64,000 nt of DNA from Gracilibacter sp. BRH_c7a. Its GTDB lineage: Bacteria; Bacillota; Desulfitobacteriia; Desulfitobacteriales; Syntrophobotulaceae. Position 1 is the first letter of the stretch; each line of letters opens with the position of its first letter. The stretch covers positions 1 to 64,000 of the forward strand of contig LOEZ01000067.1 of assembly GCA_001516055.1 (NCBI GenBank). The letters run 5' to 3'. The position numbers and the translations under genes were made by a program. Positions 45,978 to 54,769 of the stretch are shown one piece after another. The notes below the pieces were generated by a model. It saw only the letters and a program-made list of their open reading frames with translations. It did not search any database and had not been told where the DNA came from.

Positions 45978-46922
45978 ATGATTCAGCTTGATAAAGAAAA
46001 GTTTAGAGGGAAAGATTTTATTTCACTGAATGATTTTTCAGCCGATGAGATAAATCATATGATTGATGTGGCTCTAACTCTTAAGTCTGAGAAAAAAGCA
46101 GGTATCCCTCATCCACTATTGCCGGGAAAAACATTAGCTATGATTTTTACCAAATCATCTACCAGAACCAGAGTATCTTTCGAGGTGGGAATCTACCAAC
46201 TCGGGGGGACAGGGCTATTTTTAAGCAGCAGAGACATCCAAATCGGTCGTGGAGAACCGATTCAGGATACATCCCGAGTGTTATCAAGGATGGTTGATGG
46301 CATAATGATTAGAACATTCAGCCACCAAGAAGTTTTGGATCTTGCTCGATACTCATCAATTCCAGTTATAAACGGTTTAAGCGATTACCTTCATCCTACG
46401 CAGGTTCTAGCTGACCTGATGACTATCCAAGAGTATAAAGGTAAGGTCAAGGGCCTTAAACTTACTTATATAGGAGACGGCAATAATGTTGCTAATTCTT
46501 TACTTATTGGCGGAAGCAAGATGGGCATGCAGGTCGTGATTGCTTCCCCCAGCGGCTATCAGCCTGTTCCAGAAATAATGAAAATAGCCGAGCAGAATGC
46601 AGCTGAAAGCGGAGGAAGTGCCAAGGTAGTGGAAGATCCGCTGACCGCTGCTCAGGATGCTGATATTATTTATACTGATGTTTGGGCCAGTATGGGTCAG
46701 GAAGAAGAAAGTCAAATCAGAAAGAAAGCTTTTGCCGGTTATCAGATTAATGCTGAGATGTTAAGAGTTGCTCACCCTGAGGCTATAGTTATGCATTGTT
46801 TGCCCGCTCACCGGGGAGAGGAGATTACTGATGAAGTTATGGAAGGACCCCAGTCAGTGGTCTTCGAGGAAGCGGAGAATAGATTACATGCTCACAAGGC
46901 TATCATGGCATTGGTGATGTAA
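45978..46922 (+). CDS. argF: Ornithine carbamoyltransferase
   Basis: 314 residues. Condenses ornithine and carbamoyl phosphate to citrulline. Motifs are STRTRVSFE (carbamoyl-phosphate loop), HPTQVLADL, DVWASMGQE (ornithine loop) and MHCLPAHRGEEI. All catalytic residues are present and the length is normal. Start follows GAAGGAGAAA. It is the first gene of a separate arginine unit, regulated by an ARG box like the argC operon, and is followed by argG after 50 bp. Confidence 0.96.
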   Translation: MIQLDKEKFRGKDFISLNDFSADEINHMIDVALTLKSEKKAGIPHPLLPGKTLAMIFTKSSTRTRVSFEVGIYQLGGTGLFLSSRDIQIGRGEPIQDTSRVLSRMVDGIMIRTFSHQEVLDLARYSSIPVINGLSDYLHPTQVLADLMTIQEYKGKVKGLKLTYIGDGNNVANSLLIGGSKMGMQVVIASPSGYQPVPEIMKIAEQNAAESGGSAKVVEDPLTAAQDADIIYTDVWASMGQEEESQIRKKAFAGYQINAEMLRVAHPEAIVMHCLPAHRGEEITDEVMEGPQSVVFEEAENRLHAHKAIMALVM

Positions 46923-46972
46923 GGTTAGAGGCGTTTTCCCACTAAAAACTATATTAAAAAGGAGAAAAGTAT

Positions 46973-48178
46973 ATGAATAAAGTAATACTGGCGTATTCAG
47001 GTGGACTGGATACTTCTATCATTATTCCCTGGCTGAAGGAGAACTATGGTTACGAGGTTATCGCAATGGCGGCGGACCTTGGTCAAGGGGAAGAACTAGA
47101 ACCTCTCAATGAGAAAGCAATTAAGACTGGAGCATCTAAGATATATATTGAAGACTTACAAGAAGAATTCATAACCGATTTCATCTATCCTACCCTTCAA
47201 GCAGGAGCAGTATATGAAGGAAAATACTTACTGGGAACTTCCTTTGCTCGTCCTCTCATAGCTAAAAAATTAGTTGAGATAGCCGAAAAGGAAGGGGCCG
47301 TTGCAATAGCCCACGGAGCAACAGGAAAGGGTAATGATCAAGTACGCTTCGAATTAACGGTTAAGGCTTTGAATCCAGATCTGAAGATTATTGCTCCTTG
47401 GAGAGAATGGGATATCAAATCTCGTGATGATGCTATCGACTATGCCAATGAGCGTGGAATTCCTGTTCCTGTGACCAAGGATAGACCTTATAGTATGGAC
47501 CGGAATCTATGGCATCTAAGTCATGAGGGAGGAGACCTTGAAGACCCATGGAATGAACCTCAGGATGATCTCTATTTACTGGGTGTGTCTCCGGAAAGAG
47601 CACCCGATCAACCAACTTATCTGCAACTCGATTTTGAACAGGGCATCCCGATTGCTTTGGACGGTCAAAAGTTGTCCCCAATTAAACTGCTGGAAAAGCT
47701 AAATGAACTGGGGGGACAAAACGGTGTAGGTATTGTCGATATGGTGGAGAACCGTTTAGTAGGAATGAAATCCCGGGGCGTTTATGAAACTCCCGGAGGC
47801 ACCATTCTTTATACAGCCCATCAAGCTTTGGAGCTTCTTACTCTTGATCGTTCCACCTTACATTATAAAGAACAGATTGCTCTCAAATATGCAGAGATGG
47901 TCTACGACGGTGTTTGGTATTCCCCTCTTAGAGAAGCATTGGATGGGTTTGTAAAGGTTACTCAAAAAAATGTCACAGGGACGGTCAGAATTAAACTCTA
48001 TAAAGGAAACTGTACCGCTGCAGGGGTTAAGTCACCTTATTCCTTATATAATGAAGAATTCGCTACTTTTGGGGAAGATGCTGTCTATAACCAAAAAGAT
48101 GCCGAAGGTTTCATTAACCTCTTTGGTCTGCCTTTAAAAGTAAGAGCTATGATGGAGAAGAAGTCAGGACTTAGGTAG
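46973..48178 (+). CDS. argG: Argininosuccinate synthase
   Basis: 401 residues. Joins citrulline and aspartate with ATP cleavage. [15 protein letters not shown] is the pyrophosphatase P-loop; [20 protein letters not shown] and [14 protein letters not shown] are other family motifs. The predicted length and ends are normal. Ribosome binding site AAAAAGGAGAAA. Followed by a hairpin, then argH after about 180 bp. Confidence 0.97.
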   Translation: MNKVILAYSGGLDTSIIIPWLKENYGYEVIAMAADLGQGEELEPLNEKAIKTGASKIYIEDLQEEFITDFIYPTLQAGAVYEGKYLLGTSFARPLIAKKLVEIAEKEGAVAIAHGATGKGNDQVRFELTVKALNPDLKIIAPWREWDIKSRDDAIDYANERGIPVPVTKDRPYSMDRNLWHLSHEGGDLEDPWNEPQDDLYLLGVSPERAPDQPTYLQLDFEQGIPIALDGQKLSPIKLLEKLNELGGQNGVGIVDMVENRLVGMKSRGVYETPGGTILYTAHQALELLTLDRSTLHYKEQIALKYAEMVYDGVWYSPLREALDGFVKVTQKNVTGTVRIKLYKGNCTAAGVKSPYSLYNEEFATFGEDAVYNQKDAEGFINLFGLPLKVRAMMEKKSGLR

Positions 48179-48190
48179 TATAAGGTGATT

Positions 48191-48245
48191 AAAGGGCTGT
48201 CTAAAGCGATCGGGAAAACTCTGCTGAAGCTTTAGACAGTTCTTT
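48191..48245 (+). terminator. Long hairpin between argG and argH
   Basis: CTGTCTAAAGC (48197-48207) pairs perfectly with GCTTTAGACAG (48229-48239), extended by two G-T pairs and AAAG/CTTT. The loop is 21 nt; only a short T tail follows, so termination may be partial. A lone TATAAT (48312-48317) downstream may help start argH transcription. Confidence 0.6.
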
Positions 48246-48360
48246 ATCACGTTAACCTTTATTCGGCTGAGAAGAAGGACAGATGTAAATATCCGAAGGA
48301 TTCGAGTATACTATAATAGAGATTGAAGTTCATACTATATTTATCGAAAGGAGTCTTAAT

Positions 48361-49743
48361 ATGAAATTGTGGGGAGGGCGTTTTGAGAAAGATACTGATG
48401 CCCTAGTCGAAGATTTTCATTCTTCTATAGCTTTTGATCAGCGCCTATACAAGCATGATATTAGTGGAAGTATAGCCCATGCACGAATGCTTGGTAGAAT
48501 TGGAGTTCTGACATCTGAGGAGGCTCAGAAAATAATAGAAGGATTAGGTATTATCCTGCAAGAAATAGAACAAGGTAGTGTTCAGTTTGAGGTAGGAGCC
48601 GAAGACATACATATGAATATTGAGAAGCTCCTAACTGAAAAAATCGGTGAAATTGGAAAGAAGTTACATACTGGACGCAGTCGAAATGACCAAGTTGCTC
48701 TTGATTTTCGTCTCTTTCTCAGAGAAGAGATGGATAATACCAAAGAGTTATTGATAAAGCTGATTGATACACTACTCCAGTTGAGTGACAAACATCTTCT
48801 TACCTGGATGCCTGGTTACACGCATTTACAAAAAGCACAACCTATTTCTTTTAGCCACCATCTGATGGCTTATATCCAAATGTTCCTAAGAGATCTAGGA
48901 CGACTTAAAGATGCCCGTAAGAGATTAAATCTCTCTCCTCTGGGGTCTGGAGCACTGGCGGGAACCACCTTTCCTTTACGCAGAGAGGAAATAGCTGACG
49001 AACTGGGATTTGATGGCATTACTCTTAACAGCCTGGATGGGGTCAGTGATAGAGATTTCGCTCTGGAATTCTTATCTTCTGCTGCCATTCTGATGATGCA
49101 TCTCAGCCGCTTATGCGAAGAACTGATTATTTGGTCCACTGGTGAATTTTCCTTTGTCGTAATTGATGATGCTTATGCCACTGGTTCGAGTATCATGCCT
49201 CAAAAGAAAAATCCGGACGTAGCCGAACTAGTAAGAGGAAAAACAGGGCGGGTCTATGGTGATTTAATCACTCTACTTACTGTTATGAAAGGACTCCCAC
49301 TGGCGTATAACAAAGATATGCAGGAAGATAAGGAATGCGTTTTCGATGCTATAGATACTATTCAAAAGTCATTATTGGTTATGGAACCGATGATTGCAAC
49401 CATGCAGGTCAATAAAATCATAATGGCTGAAGAAGCCAAGAAAGGGTTCACTAATGCTACAGATTTAGCTGATTATCTTGCTAAGAAAGGGATTCCTTTC
49501 CGAGACTCACATGAGATAGTAGGGAAGCTAGTCTTAGATTGTTCCAAGAAACGCTGTGCTTTGGAAGATCTTACCCTTCAAGAACTAAGGGAAGTATCAA
49601 AGGTATTTGAGAACGACCTTTTTGAAGCTATCTCATTAGATTATTGTGTGAAGTCTAGAAATATCCCCGGGGGACCTGCTCCTGAATCAGTTAAAGAAGC
49701 TATCCATCTTTCTCGGACTCAACTAGCTAAGTTAAAGTGGTAA
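48361..49743 (+). CDS. argH: Argininosuccinate lyase
   Basis: 460 residues. Splits argininosuccinate to arginine and fumarate, the last step of the pathway. Family signatures are WGGRFEKDTD near the start, TGRSRNDQVALDFRL, HLQKAQPISF and the catalytic-serine loop GSSIMPQKKNPD. Ribosome binding site AAAGGAGTCTT. The gene is separated from argG by a hairpin and may have its own weak promoter. It completes the arginine set in this window. Confidence 0.97.
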   Translation: MKLWGGRFEKDTDALVEDFHSSIAFDQRLYKHDISGSIAHARMLGRIGVLTSEEAQKIIEGLGIILQEIEQGSVQFEVGAEDIHMNIEKLLTEKIGEIGKKLHTGRSRNDQVALDFRLFLREEMDNTKELLIKLIDTLLQLSDKHLLTWMPGYTHLQKAQPISFSHHLMAYIQMFLRDLGRLKDARKRLNLSPLGSGALAGTTFPLRREEIADELGFDGITLNSLDGVSDRDFALEFLSSAAILMMHLSRLCEELIIWSTGEFSFVVIDDAYATGSSIMPQKKNPDVAELVRGKTGRVYGDLITLLTVMKGLPLAYNKDMQEDKECVFDAIDTIQKSLLVMEPMIATMQVNKIIMAEEAKKGFTNATDLADYLAKKGIPFRDSHEIVGKLVLDCSKKRCALEDLTLQELREVSKVFENDLFEAISLDYCVKSRNIPGGPAPESVKEAIHLSRTQLAKLKW

Positions 49744-49919
49744 AATGTAAATAGAAAGAAAATAAACAAGAATAATAGCTTTTTTACAAAAATAAAATCA
49801 AAATTTTAAGTTTTATTAAATATTTCTAAGAAGATATAAAATAGCAAATTTGTAATAATCTAAGGGAAATGAGGCACATCAAGGACTACTAGAAAAACAA
49901 AGAGTAAAATAAAAAAATA

Positions 49920-49949
49920 TGTGGATAAAACTGTGGATATTGTGGATTA
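49920..49949 (+). promoter_or_regulatory. Cluster of three DnaA-box-like sites in an AT-rich intergenic region
   Basis: TGTGGATAA (49920-49928) is a perfect DnaA box in reverse orientation; TGTGGATAT (49932-49940) and TGTGGATTA (49941-49949) each differ at one or two positions. All three point the same way. The 403-bp stretch 49744-50146 has no gene and is very AT-rich; nothing else distinct was seen in it. Confidence 0.65.
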
Positions 49950-50146
49950 TATTTTTAAAATAGAGATTAACTATTAAAATATTAAGAAGTTATATCTAAA
50001 TTAAATACAAATTACTAGGACTTAGTCGTTAAAAGGGTGTATATTAATATTAATAATGTTAAGTAAAGTAAATGACTGCCTTGTAAATCTTATTTAAAGG
50101 ATTATTGACTGATAAATCACATATTGGAAAGAAGGAGGGCTTAAAA

Positions 50147-50920
50147 TTGTGGACTAATGAAGAAATCCAACTCAGAATTGATGTAGTTGTCAGATGGTTA
50201 CAACAAAAAAGCGAAGATGCACATACTAAGGGGCTAGTTTGTGGTATTTCTGGCGGAGTTGATTCTGCGGTAGTTGCTGCTTTATGCCAAAAAGCTTTTC
50301 CGAATGACTCACTGGGAGTAATCATGCCGTGTCATTCAAATCCGGTCGACCGTGAAGATGCCCTTTTAGTAGCGGGTACTCTCGGATTAGAAGTTATTGA
50401 GGTTGACCTAGGCGATGCTCATAGCATAATATATGAAAAAGTAGAAACTGGTTTAGATGCTAAGGACTATCCTGATTATAGAAGAAAGGTAGGCCAAGGT
50501 AACCTGAAAGCACGACTAAGGATGGCAACTATATATTCTGTTGCGAATTTGAGAAACTACCTTGTAGTAGGCACGGATAATGCTGCGGAGAGCTATACAG
50601 GTTATTTTACCAAGTATGGTGATGGTGGGGTTGATCTCTTACCCATTAGTTCTCTGACTAAAACAGAAGTAAGATCTTGGGCAAAAGTATTGGGGTTACC
50701 TGAAAGTATTGTTACTAGAATACCGACAGCAGGTCTCTGGCAGGGTCAGACTGACGAGAAAGAAATGGGTTTGACGTATGATATGATAGATAAGTACTTA
50801 AGCGGTGGTAACATACCAGAAGACGCTATAAGCAGAATCGAACATCTTCATAAAATTAGTGAACATAAAAGACAGATGCCTCCTACTATAGAATTACCAA
50901 AATATGAAAGGCTTGATTAG
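50147..50920 (+). CDS. nadE: NAD synthase, ammonia-dependent
   Basis: 257 residues. Amidates nicotinic acid adenine dinucleotide to NAD. The P-loop SGGVDS lies at 35-40, followed by TDNAAESYTGYFTKYGDGG and ISSLTKTEVRSWAKVLGLPESI. There is no glutaminase domain, so free ammonia is the donor. The TTG at 50147 is 7 nt from AAGGAGGG and preferred; the frame is open further upstream without a ribosome binding site. Its stop codon overlaps the GTG start of the HAD gene by one base. Confidence 0.93.
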   Translation: MWTNEEIQLRIDVVVRWLQQKSEDAHTKGLVCGISGGVDSAVVAALCQKAFPNDSLGVIMPCHSNPVDREDALLVAGTLGLEVIEVDLGDAHSIIYEKVETGLDAKDYPDYRRKVGQGNLKARLRMATIYSVANLRNYLVVGTDNAAESYTGYFTKYGDGGVDLLPISSLTKTEVRSWAKVLGLPESIVTRIPTAGLWQGQTDEKEMGLTYDMIDKYLSGGNIPEDAISRIEHLHKISEHKRQMPPTIELPKYERLD

Positions 50921-51528
50921 TGTTGAGACTAAGGATTGGGCTGGATATCGATGGAGTCGTAGCTGATAGTTTTCCAGTATTTATCCGGGAGTTAAATAAA
51001 CATTACGGTAAAGACATTACAGAGTTAAAGACCTATAATATGACCGATATTTATGGAGTGGAATGGGATGAAATGAGCCAGTTCTTCCATGATAATATGG
51101 AATACCTATTCTCCGCCCCGAAACCTATGCCAGGAGCAGTTGAGGGCATTAACGACTTAGTAGAATCAGGACATGAGATAGTCTATGTCACTGCCCGAGC
51201 GCCAGGGGCGGAAGAGATATTGACATGCAAATGGTTTGATGATAACAAGATTTATAGAAATGAAACATTTTTTACTGGGGGCCTAAGTAAAAAATTTGCC
51301 GTTAAGGAAAATGAGATAGATATTTTTGTAGATGACTTTATGACTAATGCTTTGGAGGTAGCTTCCTTAGGAGTGCCCGTGCTTCTTATGGATTCACCGT
51401 ATAACCAAGGAAAACTTCCCCAAGGAGTGTCTCGCTGTTATTGCTGGGATGATATATTATGTCAAATCAATCAATTCATTAGAAGTAAATCCCACAGTGG
51501 ACTGCCTAGATCTTCTTGCAGTAGGTAG
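50920..51528 (+). CDS. HAD-superfamily 5'-nucleotidase-like phosphatase
   Basis: 202 residues. LDIDGVVAD (Asp9 and Asp11) is HAD motif I, VYVTARAPG holds motif II, and DIFVDDFMTNALEVASLG is motif III/IV. The overall pattern matches the 5'(3')-deoxyribonucleotidase or YqfW-like group. GTG start overlaps the nadE stop, so the two are translationally coupled, suggesting a nucleotide-recycling or NAD-related role (inference). The C-terminal tail beyond about 185 is Ser- and Arg-rich and probably disordered. Confidence 0.85.
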   Translation: MLRLRIGLDIDGVVADSFPVFIRELNKHYGKDITELKTYNMTDIYGVEWDEMSQFFHDNMEYLFSAPKPMPGAVEGINDLVESGHEIVYVTARAPGAEEILTCKWFDDNKIYRNETFFTGGLSKKFAVKENEIDIFVDDFMTNALEVASLGVPVLLMDSPYNQGKLPQGVSRCYCWDDILCQINQFIRSKSHSGLPRSSCSR

Positions 51529-51572
51529 TTTTATACAATGATACAATGTATGAACATGTATAACTTTAAATA

Positions 51573-51604
51573 AAAAGGGAGAGCCAACTATGGTTCTCCC
51601 TTTT
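51573..51604. terminator. Bidirectional terminator after the nadE unit
   Basis: AAAAGGGAGA (51573-51582) pairs with TCTCCCTTTT (51595-51604), with CC/GG pairs inside. Serves convergent genes on both strands. Confidence 0.85.
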
Positions 51605-51624
51605 ATTATCGTTAGTTACTTTTG

Positions 51625-52404
51625 TTAAATCCTGAAGAACAGATATTCTTCATAGGACATATTGTTCTCATAAAGTTTAAGAGCAAGCTCTTGACCGACA
51701 TAACGGAGATGCCATGGTTCATAAGTATACTCCGTGATATGTTCTTTTCCTTGCGGATAACGAACAACAAAACCAAAGAGATGGGCATTGTCTTTAAGCC
51801 ATTCATATTCTTTGGTATCTCCGAAACTCTCAATAAGTCCGAAATTTACACTTTCAGAAGTTACGTCCATTGCCAGACCTGTTTGGTGTTCGCTTTCACC
51901 AGGGCGGGCACTTATCTGATTAGCTTTTTCTTCACTTCCATCTCTTTGGACAAAGTATTGAAAGAGATATTCTTGAGTCTGGTAAGAACGATATCCAGAG
52001 ACTCCATAAAGAATAATATCATTTTCCTGGGCAACAGTAAAAAGTTCTTCGAGATGGGAGGCCGCTTCTTGGCGTAGTAATCGTTTTTCTGCCTTTTCGG
52101 CAAAAGTAAAGGGAATATTGGGTTCAACCAGATCTGGAGGAACATAATCGTCAGACAAGTGATTTTGTTTGTTAACTAGAACGGTAATACTGGTAATATC
52201 GCTATAGTTAAGTGCTTCTTGAACAGCGGCTCCTCTTTTTACTAAAAATGATTCCAAATAAGGGGTGCTATCTACCAAGTCGGGGCTGAGTTGACTTGGC
52301 TTGGGTTCTGGTTGGTTGCTTGGGGAAGTTACTTGGGCACACCCTGTGATTAAAGTTATTGTGAAAATAGTTATTATGAATAATGACAATAATCTTCCTC
52401 TCAT
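51625..52404 (-). CDS. D-alanyl-D-alanine carboxypeptidase, VanY/LAS type, lipoprotein
   Basis: 259 residues: lipobox LITGC (Cys near 22), a Pro/Ser linker, then an M15B peptidase domain (about 90-250). Zinc-site and substrate motifs are SGYRSYQTQEYLF, SEHQTGLAMDV (His and Asp ligands) and EPWHLRYVG (third His ligand and base). It trims terminal D-Ala from peptidoglycan stem peptides outside the membrane. ATG follows GAGGAGATAAA. It is downstream of and probably cotranscribed with the MurC gene. Confidence 0.92.
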   Translation of the reverse strand: MRGRLLSLFIITIFTITLITGCAQVTSPSNQPEPKPSQLSPDLVDSTPYLESFLVKRGAAVQEALNYSDITSITVLVNKQNHLSDDYVPPDLVEPNIPFTFAEKAEKRLLRQEAASHLEELFTVAQENDIILYGVSGYRSYQTQEYLFQYFVQRDGSEEKANQISARPGESEHQTGLAMDVTSESVNFGLIESFGDTKEYEWLKDNAHLFGFVVRYPQGKEHITEYTYEPWHLRYVGQELALKLYENNMSYEEYLFFRI

Positions 52405-52427
52405 TTTTATCTCCTCAAAATAGTATA

Positions 52428-53789
52428 TTAAGATACAGATATCAGCACATGTCCGACTTTATAAATATCTCCGGCTCCAAGGGTGATAACTAAATCATCC
52501 TTATCCAGCGTTTCATCAAGATAAGAGCTTATTTCTTCAAGGGTAGCAAAGTATTTGGTAGAGATACCTTTCTCTCCGATAAGTTCGGCTAGCTTTGCCG
52601 AGGTAATAGAGCAACTACCGGACTTCTTCTCACGAGCAGAAGAAAAGATTTCTGCTAGAAGAACCTCATCCGCTTCTTGGAAAGATTGGGAGAATTCATA
52701 GAACAGTTTTTCCGTCCTGCTGAAAGTATGAGGCTGAAATACCGCTCTTATTCTTCTCCCTGGAAATGAGCGACGTGCCCCATCCAGAGTAGTCTGGATC
52801 TCCGTTGGGTGATGGGCATAATCATCAACAATAACAGCTCCGTTGCGGCTTCCCAATCTCTCAAATCTTCTCTTAGTACCATTAAAACCTTCCAAAGCAC
52901 GAAGGATATCCGCAGAGGGCACTCCTAACATTGTTGTCAAGGCTATAGCCGCTAAAGCATCTAAGATATTATGCATTCCTGATACATCAAGATTGATACT
53001 ACCGATGCTCTCTCCGTGGACTAGAATATCAAAACTGCACCCTGAATCGTTAAAAGCAATGTTTACAGCTCTAAAATCAGCATCTGAAGATATCCCGAAA
53101 GTTACTTTCTGGGCAGTTGTTTTAATCAGGTCTTTATTGGGGTCTTCATTCCATATAACAAGATGGCCATGAGGCGGAAGCTTCTGAGCTAGTTCATTGA
53201 AAGCTAATATGACATCATCTAAATCACGAAAATAATCCGGATGATCCAACTCCATGTTGGTAATAATCAAACTCTCTGGCGAATAATTTAAAAAGTGTCT
53301 TCTATATTCACAAGATTCAGCTATAAATAAATCACCCAGCCCTGCATGAGCATTGCCCCCTATACAGGGCACATCACTCCCCACCACTACTGTTGGATCT
53401 AGCCCATTATCCAGCAAAATCTTTCCGACCATAGCAGTCGTTGTAGTTTTGCCATGAGTGCCCGCAATACAGACACCTCTCTTTCTGGACATGAGTTTCC
53501 CTAAAAACTGAGGATAAGTGAGGATAGGGATATTCAACTCTTTGGCTTTTGCTATTTCAGGGTGACTCTCATCATAAGCCGCAGAGGTTACAACCAAATC
53601 TGCATTTATCACATTTTCTGAATCGAAACCAAGAGTAATAATCCCGGCTCTCTCCAGTATAATATCTGTAAAAAATCTTTGGTCAACATCAGAACCGGAA
53701 ATGATTGCATCTTCTATCTTGGGAGTAATTTGAGCAAGAGCACTCATTCCGGTTCCTTTAATACCTACAAAATGAATATGTAATTGCAA
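52428..53789 (-). CDS. murC: UDP-N-acetylmuramate--L-alanine ligase
   Basis: 453 residues with the three Mur ligase domains: N-terminal UDP-binding (HFVGIKGTGMSALAQ), central ATPase with P-loop GTHGKTTTT at 110-118 and the ligand Glu/His region FIAESCEYRRHF, and C-terminal VIVDDYAHHPTEI. It adds L-Ala to UDP-MurNAc. The KGTGMSALAQ loop (rather than GIGMSGIA) and location outside a division-cell-wall cluster leave open that it is a MurC paralogue or Mpl-like recycling ligase. TTG start, after GGAAGGAA. It pairs with the carboxypeptidase gene. Confidence 0.85.
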   Translation of the reverse strand: MQLHIHFVGIKGTGMSALAQITPKIEDAIISGSDVDQRFFTDIILERAGIITLGFDSENVINADLVVTSAAYDESHPEIAKAKELNIPILTYPQFLGKLMSRKRGVCIAGTHGKTTTTAMVGKILLDNGLDPTVVVGSDVPCIGGNAHAGLGDLFIAESCEYRRHFLNYSPESLIITNMELDHPDYFRDLDDVILAFNELAQKLPPHGHLVIWNEDPNKDLIKTTAQKVTFGISSDADFRAVNIAFNDSGCSFDILVHGESIGSINLDVSGMHNILDALAAIALTTMLGVPSADILRALEGFNGTKRRFERLGSRNGAVIVDDYAHHPTEIQTTLDGARRSFPGRRIRAVFQPHTFSRTEKLFYEFSQSFQEADEVLLAEIFSSAREKKSGSCSITSAKLAELIGEKGISTKYFATLEEISSYLDETLDKDDLVITLGAGDIYKVGHVLISVS

Positions 53790-54098
53790 AGTACATCGTT
53801 CCTTCCGGTAATCTATTTCTATCTTACATTATACCCAAATATCCTAAAAAAGGTATCATCTTAAGACAAGGAAAATTAAGTTAATTTTTTAATATGCTAT
53901 TGGGCTTACGAAAATCGCTATTCAGCCTTTCCTGTTTGCCGTTAAGAAACCAATCGTATTCTTCTTTTTCATATTATACTATAATAATACTACGCTAGGA
54001 TGTAACAATATCATTACTGACTTGACGTTATAGAAAAAACCGTCGATGAACGGTTAGGTTGAGGGATTAGATATTAGAGGAAAAGAGGCGATTTGAGT
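53790..54098. other. Intergenic region between divergent murC and the orphan AMP-domain gene
   Basis: 309 bp without a gene. It holds a perfect TATAAT (53980-53985) with a poor -35 box, on the plus strand, and no clear hairpin. No remnant of an adenylation N-terminal domain could be recognised here. Confidence 0.6.
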
Positions 54099-54467
54099 AT
54101 GGCTAGTTATGCAACTCTACAGAAGATGGATAACTTAAAAGGGAAAGAACGAGAAAGCGGTATTTTTGTCAATGATAGGTTTATCAGTTATTTTCAGGTT
54201 GAATCAGTACTTTATTCTTTCTCCAAGGTATTAGAAGCGGGAGTAATAGTACAATCTCATAAAGAAGATAATGAAAAACTAAAAATATACCTGGCTCTTG
54301 AAGAATCATTTAATTCTGATGAAGAAAGAGAAAGCTACTGTCAAGAAGTTGAAGAATTTGTAGGACGCAAGTTTTCTTTAAAAATGCCAATAAATGTTCT
54401 CGTCCGTGACAAACTGCCAATGACAAGATCCGGCAAAATTTTAAGATCTGTTTTAATAGATTACTAA
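54099..54467 (+). CDS. Stand-alone AMP-binding enzyme C-terminal domain protein
   Basis: 122 residues. From about residue 24 it follows the C-terminal domain of acyl/acetyl-CoA synthetases: FVNDRFISYFQVESVLYSF (VNG..IS..EVE.. pattern), LEAGVIVQS, then the closing MTRSGKILRSVL with the catalytic adenylation lysine at Lys113. The large N-terminal adenylate-forming domain is absent, and none is encoded next to it. In full enzymes this lysine is the site of acetylation control. The protein may work in trans or be a regulatory decoy. A TTG two codons upstream is in frame; ATG 54099 was chosen. Confidence 0.78.
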   Translation: MASYATLQKMDNLKGKERESGIFVNDRFISYFQVESVLYSFSKVLEAGVIVQSHKEDNEKLKIYLALEESFNSDEERESYCQEVEEFVGRKFSLKMPINVLVRDKLPMTRSGKILRSVLIDY

Positions 54468-54497
54468 AGATAATGTTAATTTTTAATATTTGATTAA

Positions 54498-54532
54498 TTA
54501 GAACCTATACCTTATCCAGGTCTAGGTTCTAA
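54498..54532 (+). terminator. Hairpin after the orphan AMP-domain gene
   Basis: TTAGAACCTA (54498-54507) pairs perfectly with TAGGTTCTAA (54523-54532), with an inner ACCT/AGGT step. The T tail is weak. Confidence 0.55.
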
Positions 54533-54548
54533 TCATTATATAAAAAAG

Positions 54549-54569
54549 CACCTTTCTACAAGAAAGGTG
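54549..54569 (-). terminator. Compact hairpin with a minus-strand T run
   Basis: CACCTTTCT (54549-54557) and AGAAAGGTG (54561-54569) pair over a 3-nt loop; read on the minus strand it is followed by TTTTTT. Confidence 0.55.
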
Positions 54570-54645
54570 AAAAAATTAAAACTGAATGAGTAAAACGAAG
54601 ATGTGATATCATAATAAACCTAAATAATAAACTAGTCAATTTAAA

Positions 54646-54682
54646 ATATAGCCAATTAATCCATTATTGGCCATATTTTTTT
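54646..54682 (+). terminator. Plus-strand intrinsic terminator without an obvious gene
   Basis: ATAT-GCCAAT (54646-54656) pairs with ATTGGC-ATAT (54666-54676) apart from one mismatch and runs into TTTTTTT. The nearest plus-strand gene ended 180 bp earlier. Confidence 0.6.
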
Positions 54683-54704
54683 GTCCAAAATACTACAATA
54701 AAAA

Positions 54705-54732
54705 AATCAGAATGAAATAATGCATTCTGATT
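54705..54732 (-). terminator. Terminator of the small multidrug export gene (minus strand)
   Basis: AATCAGAATG (54705-54714) pairs perfectly with CATTCTGATT (54723-54732); the minus strand continues with a T7 run. It lies 37 bp past the stop codon. Confidence 0.8.
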
Positions 54733-54769
54733 ACGGTTATTTATAATTTAAATAAAAATAATTTGAATC

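Noticed and set aside
49744-50146. AT-rich region with DnaA boxes considered as the replication origin
   Set aside because: No dnaA, dnaN, recF or rpmH nearby and only three sites; a secondary DnaA-box cluster is the more modest reading.
53790-54098. Degraded N-terminal part of an acyl-CoA synthetase upstream of the orphan domain
   Set aside because: Only 309 bp are available and no adenylation-domain motif could be read in any frame.
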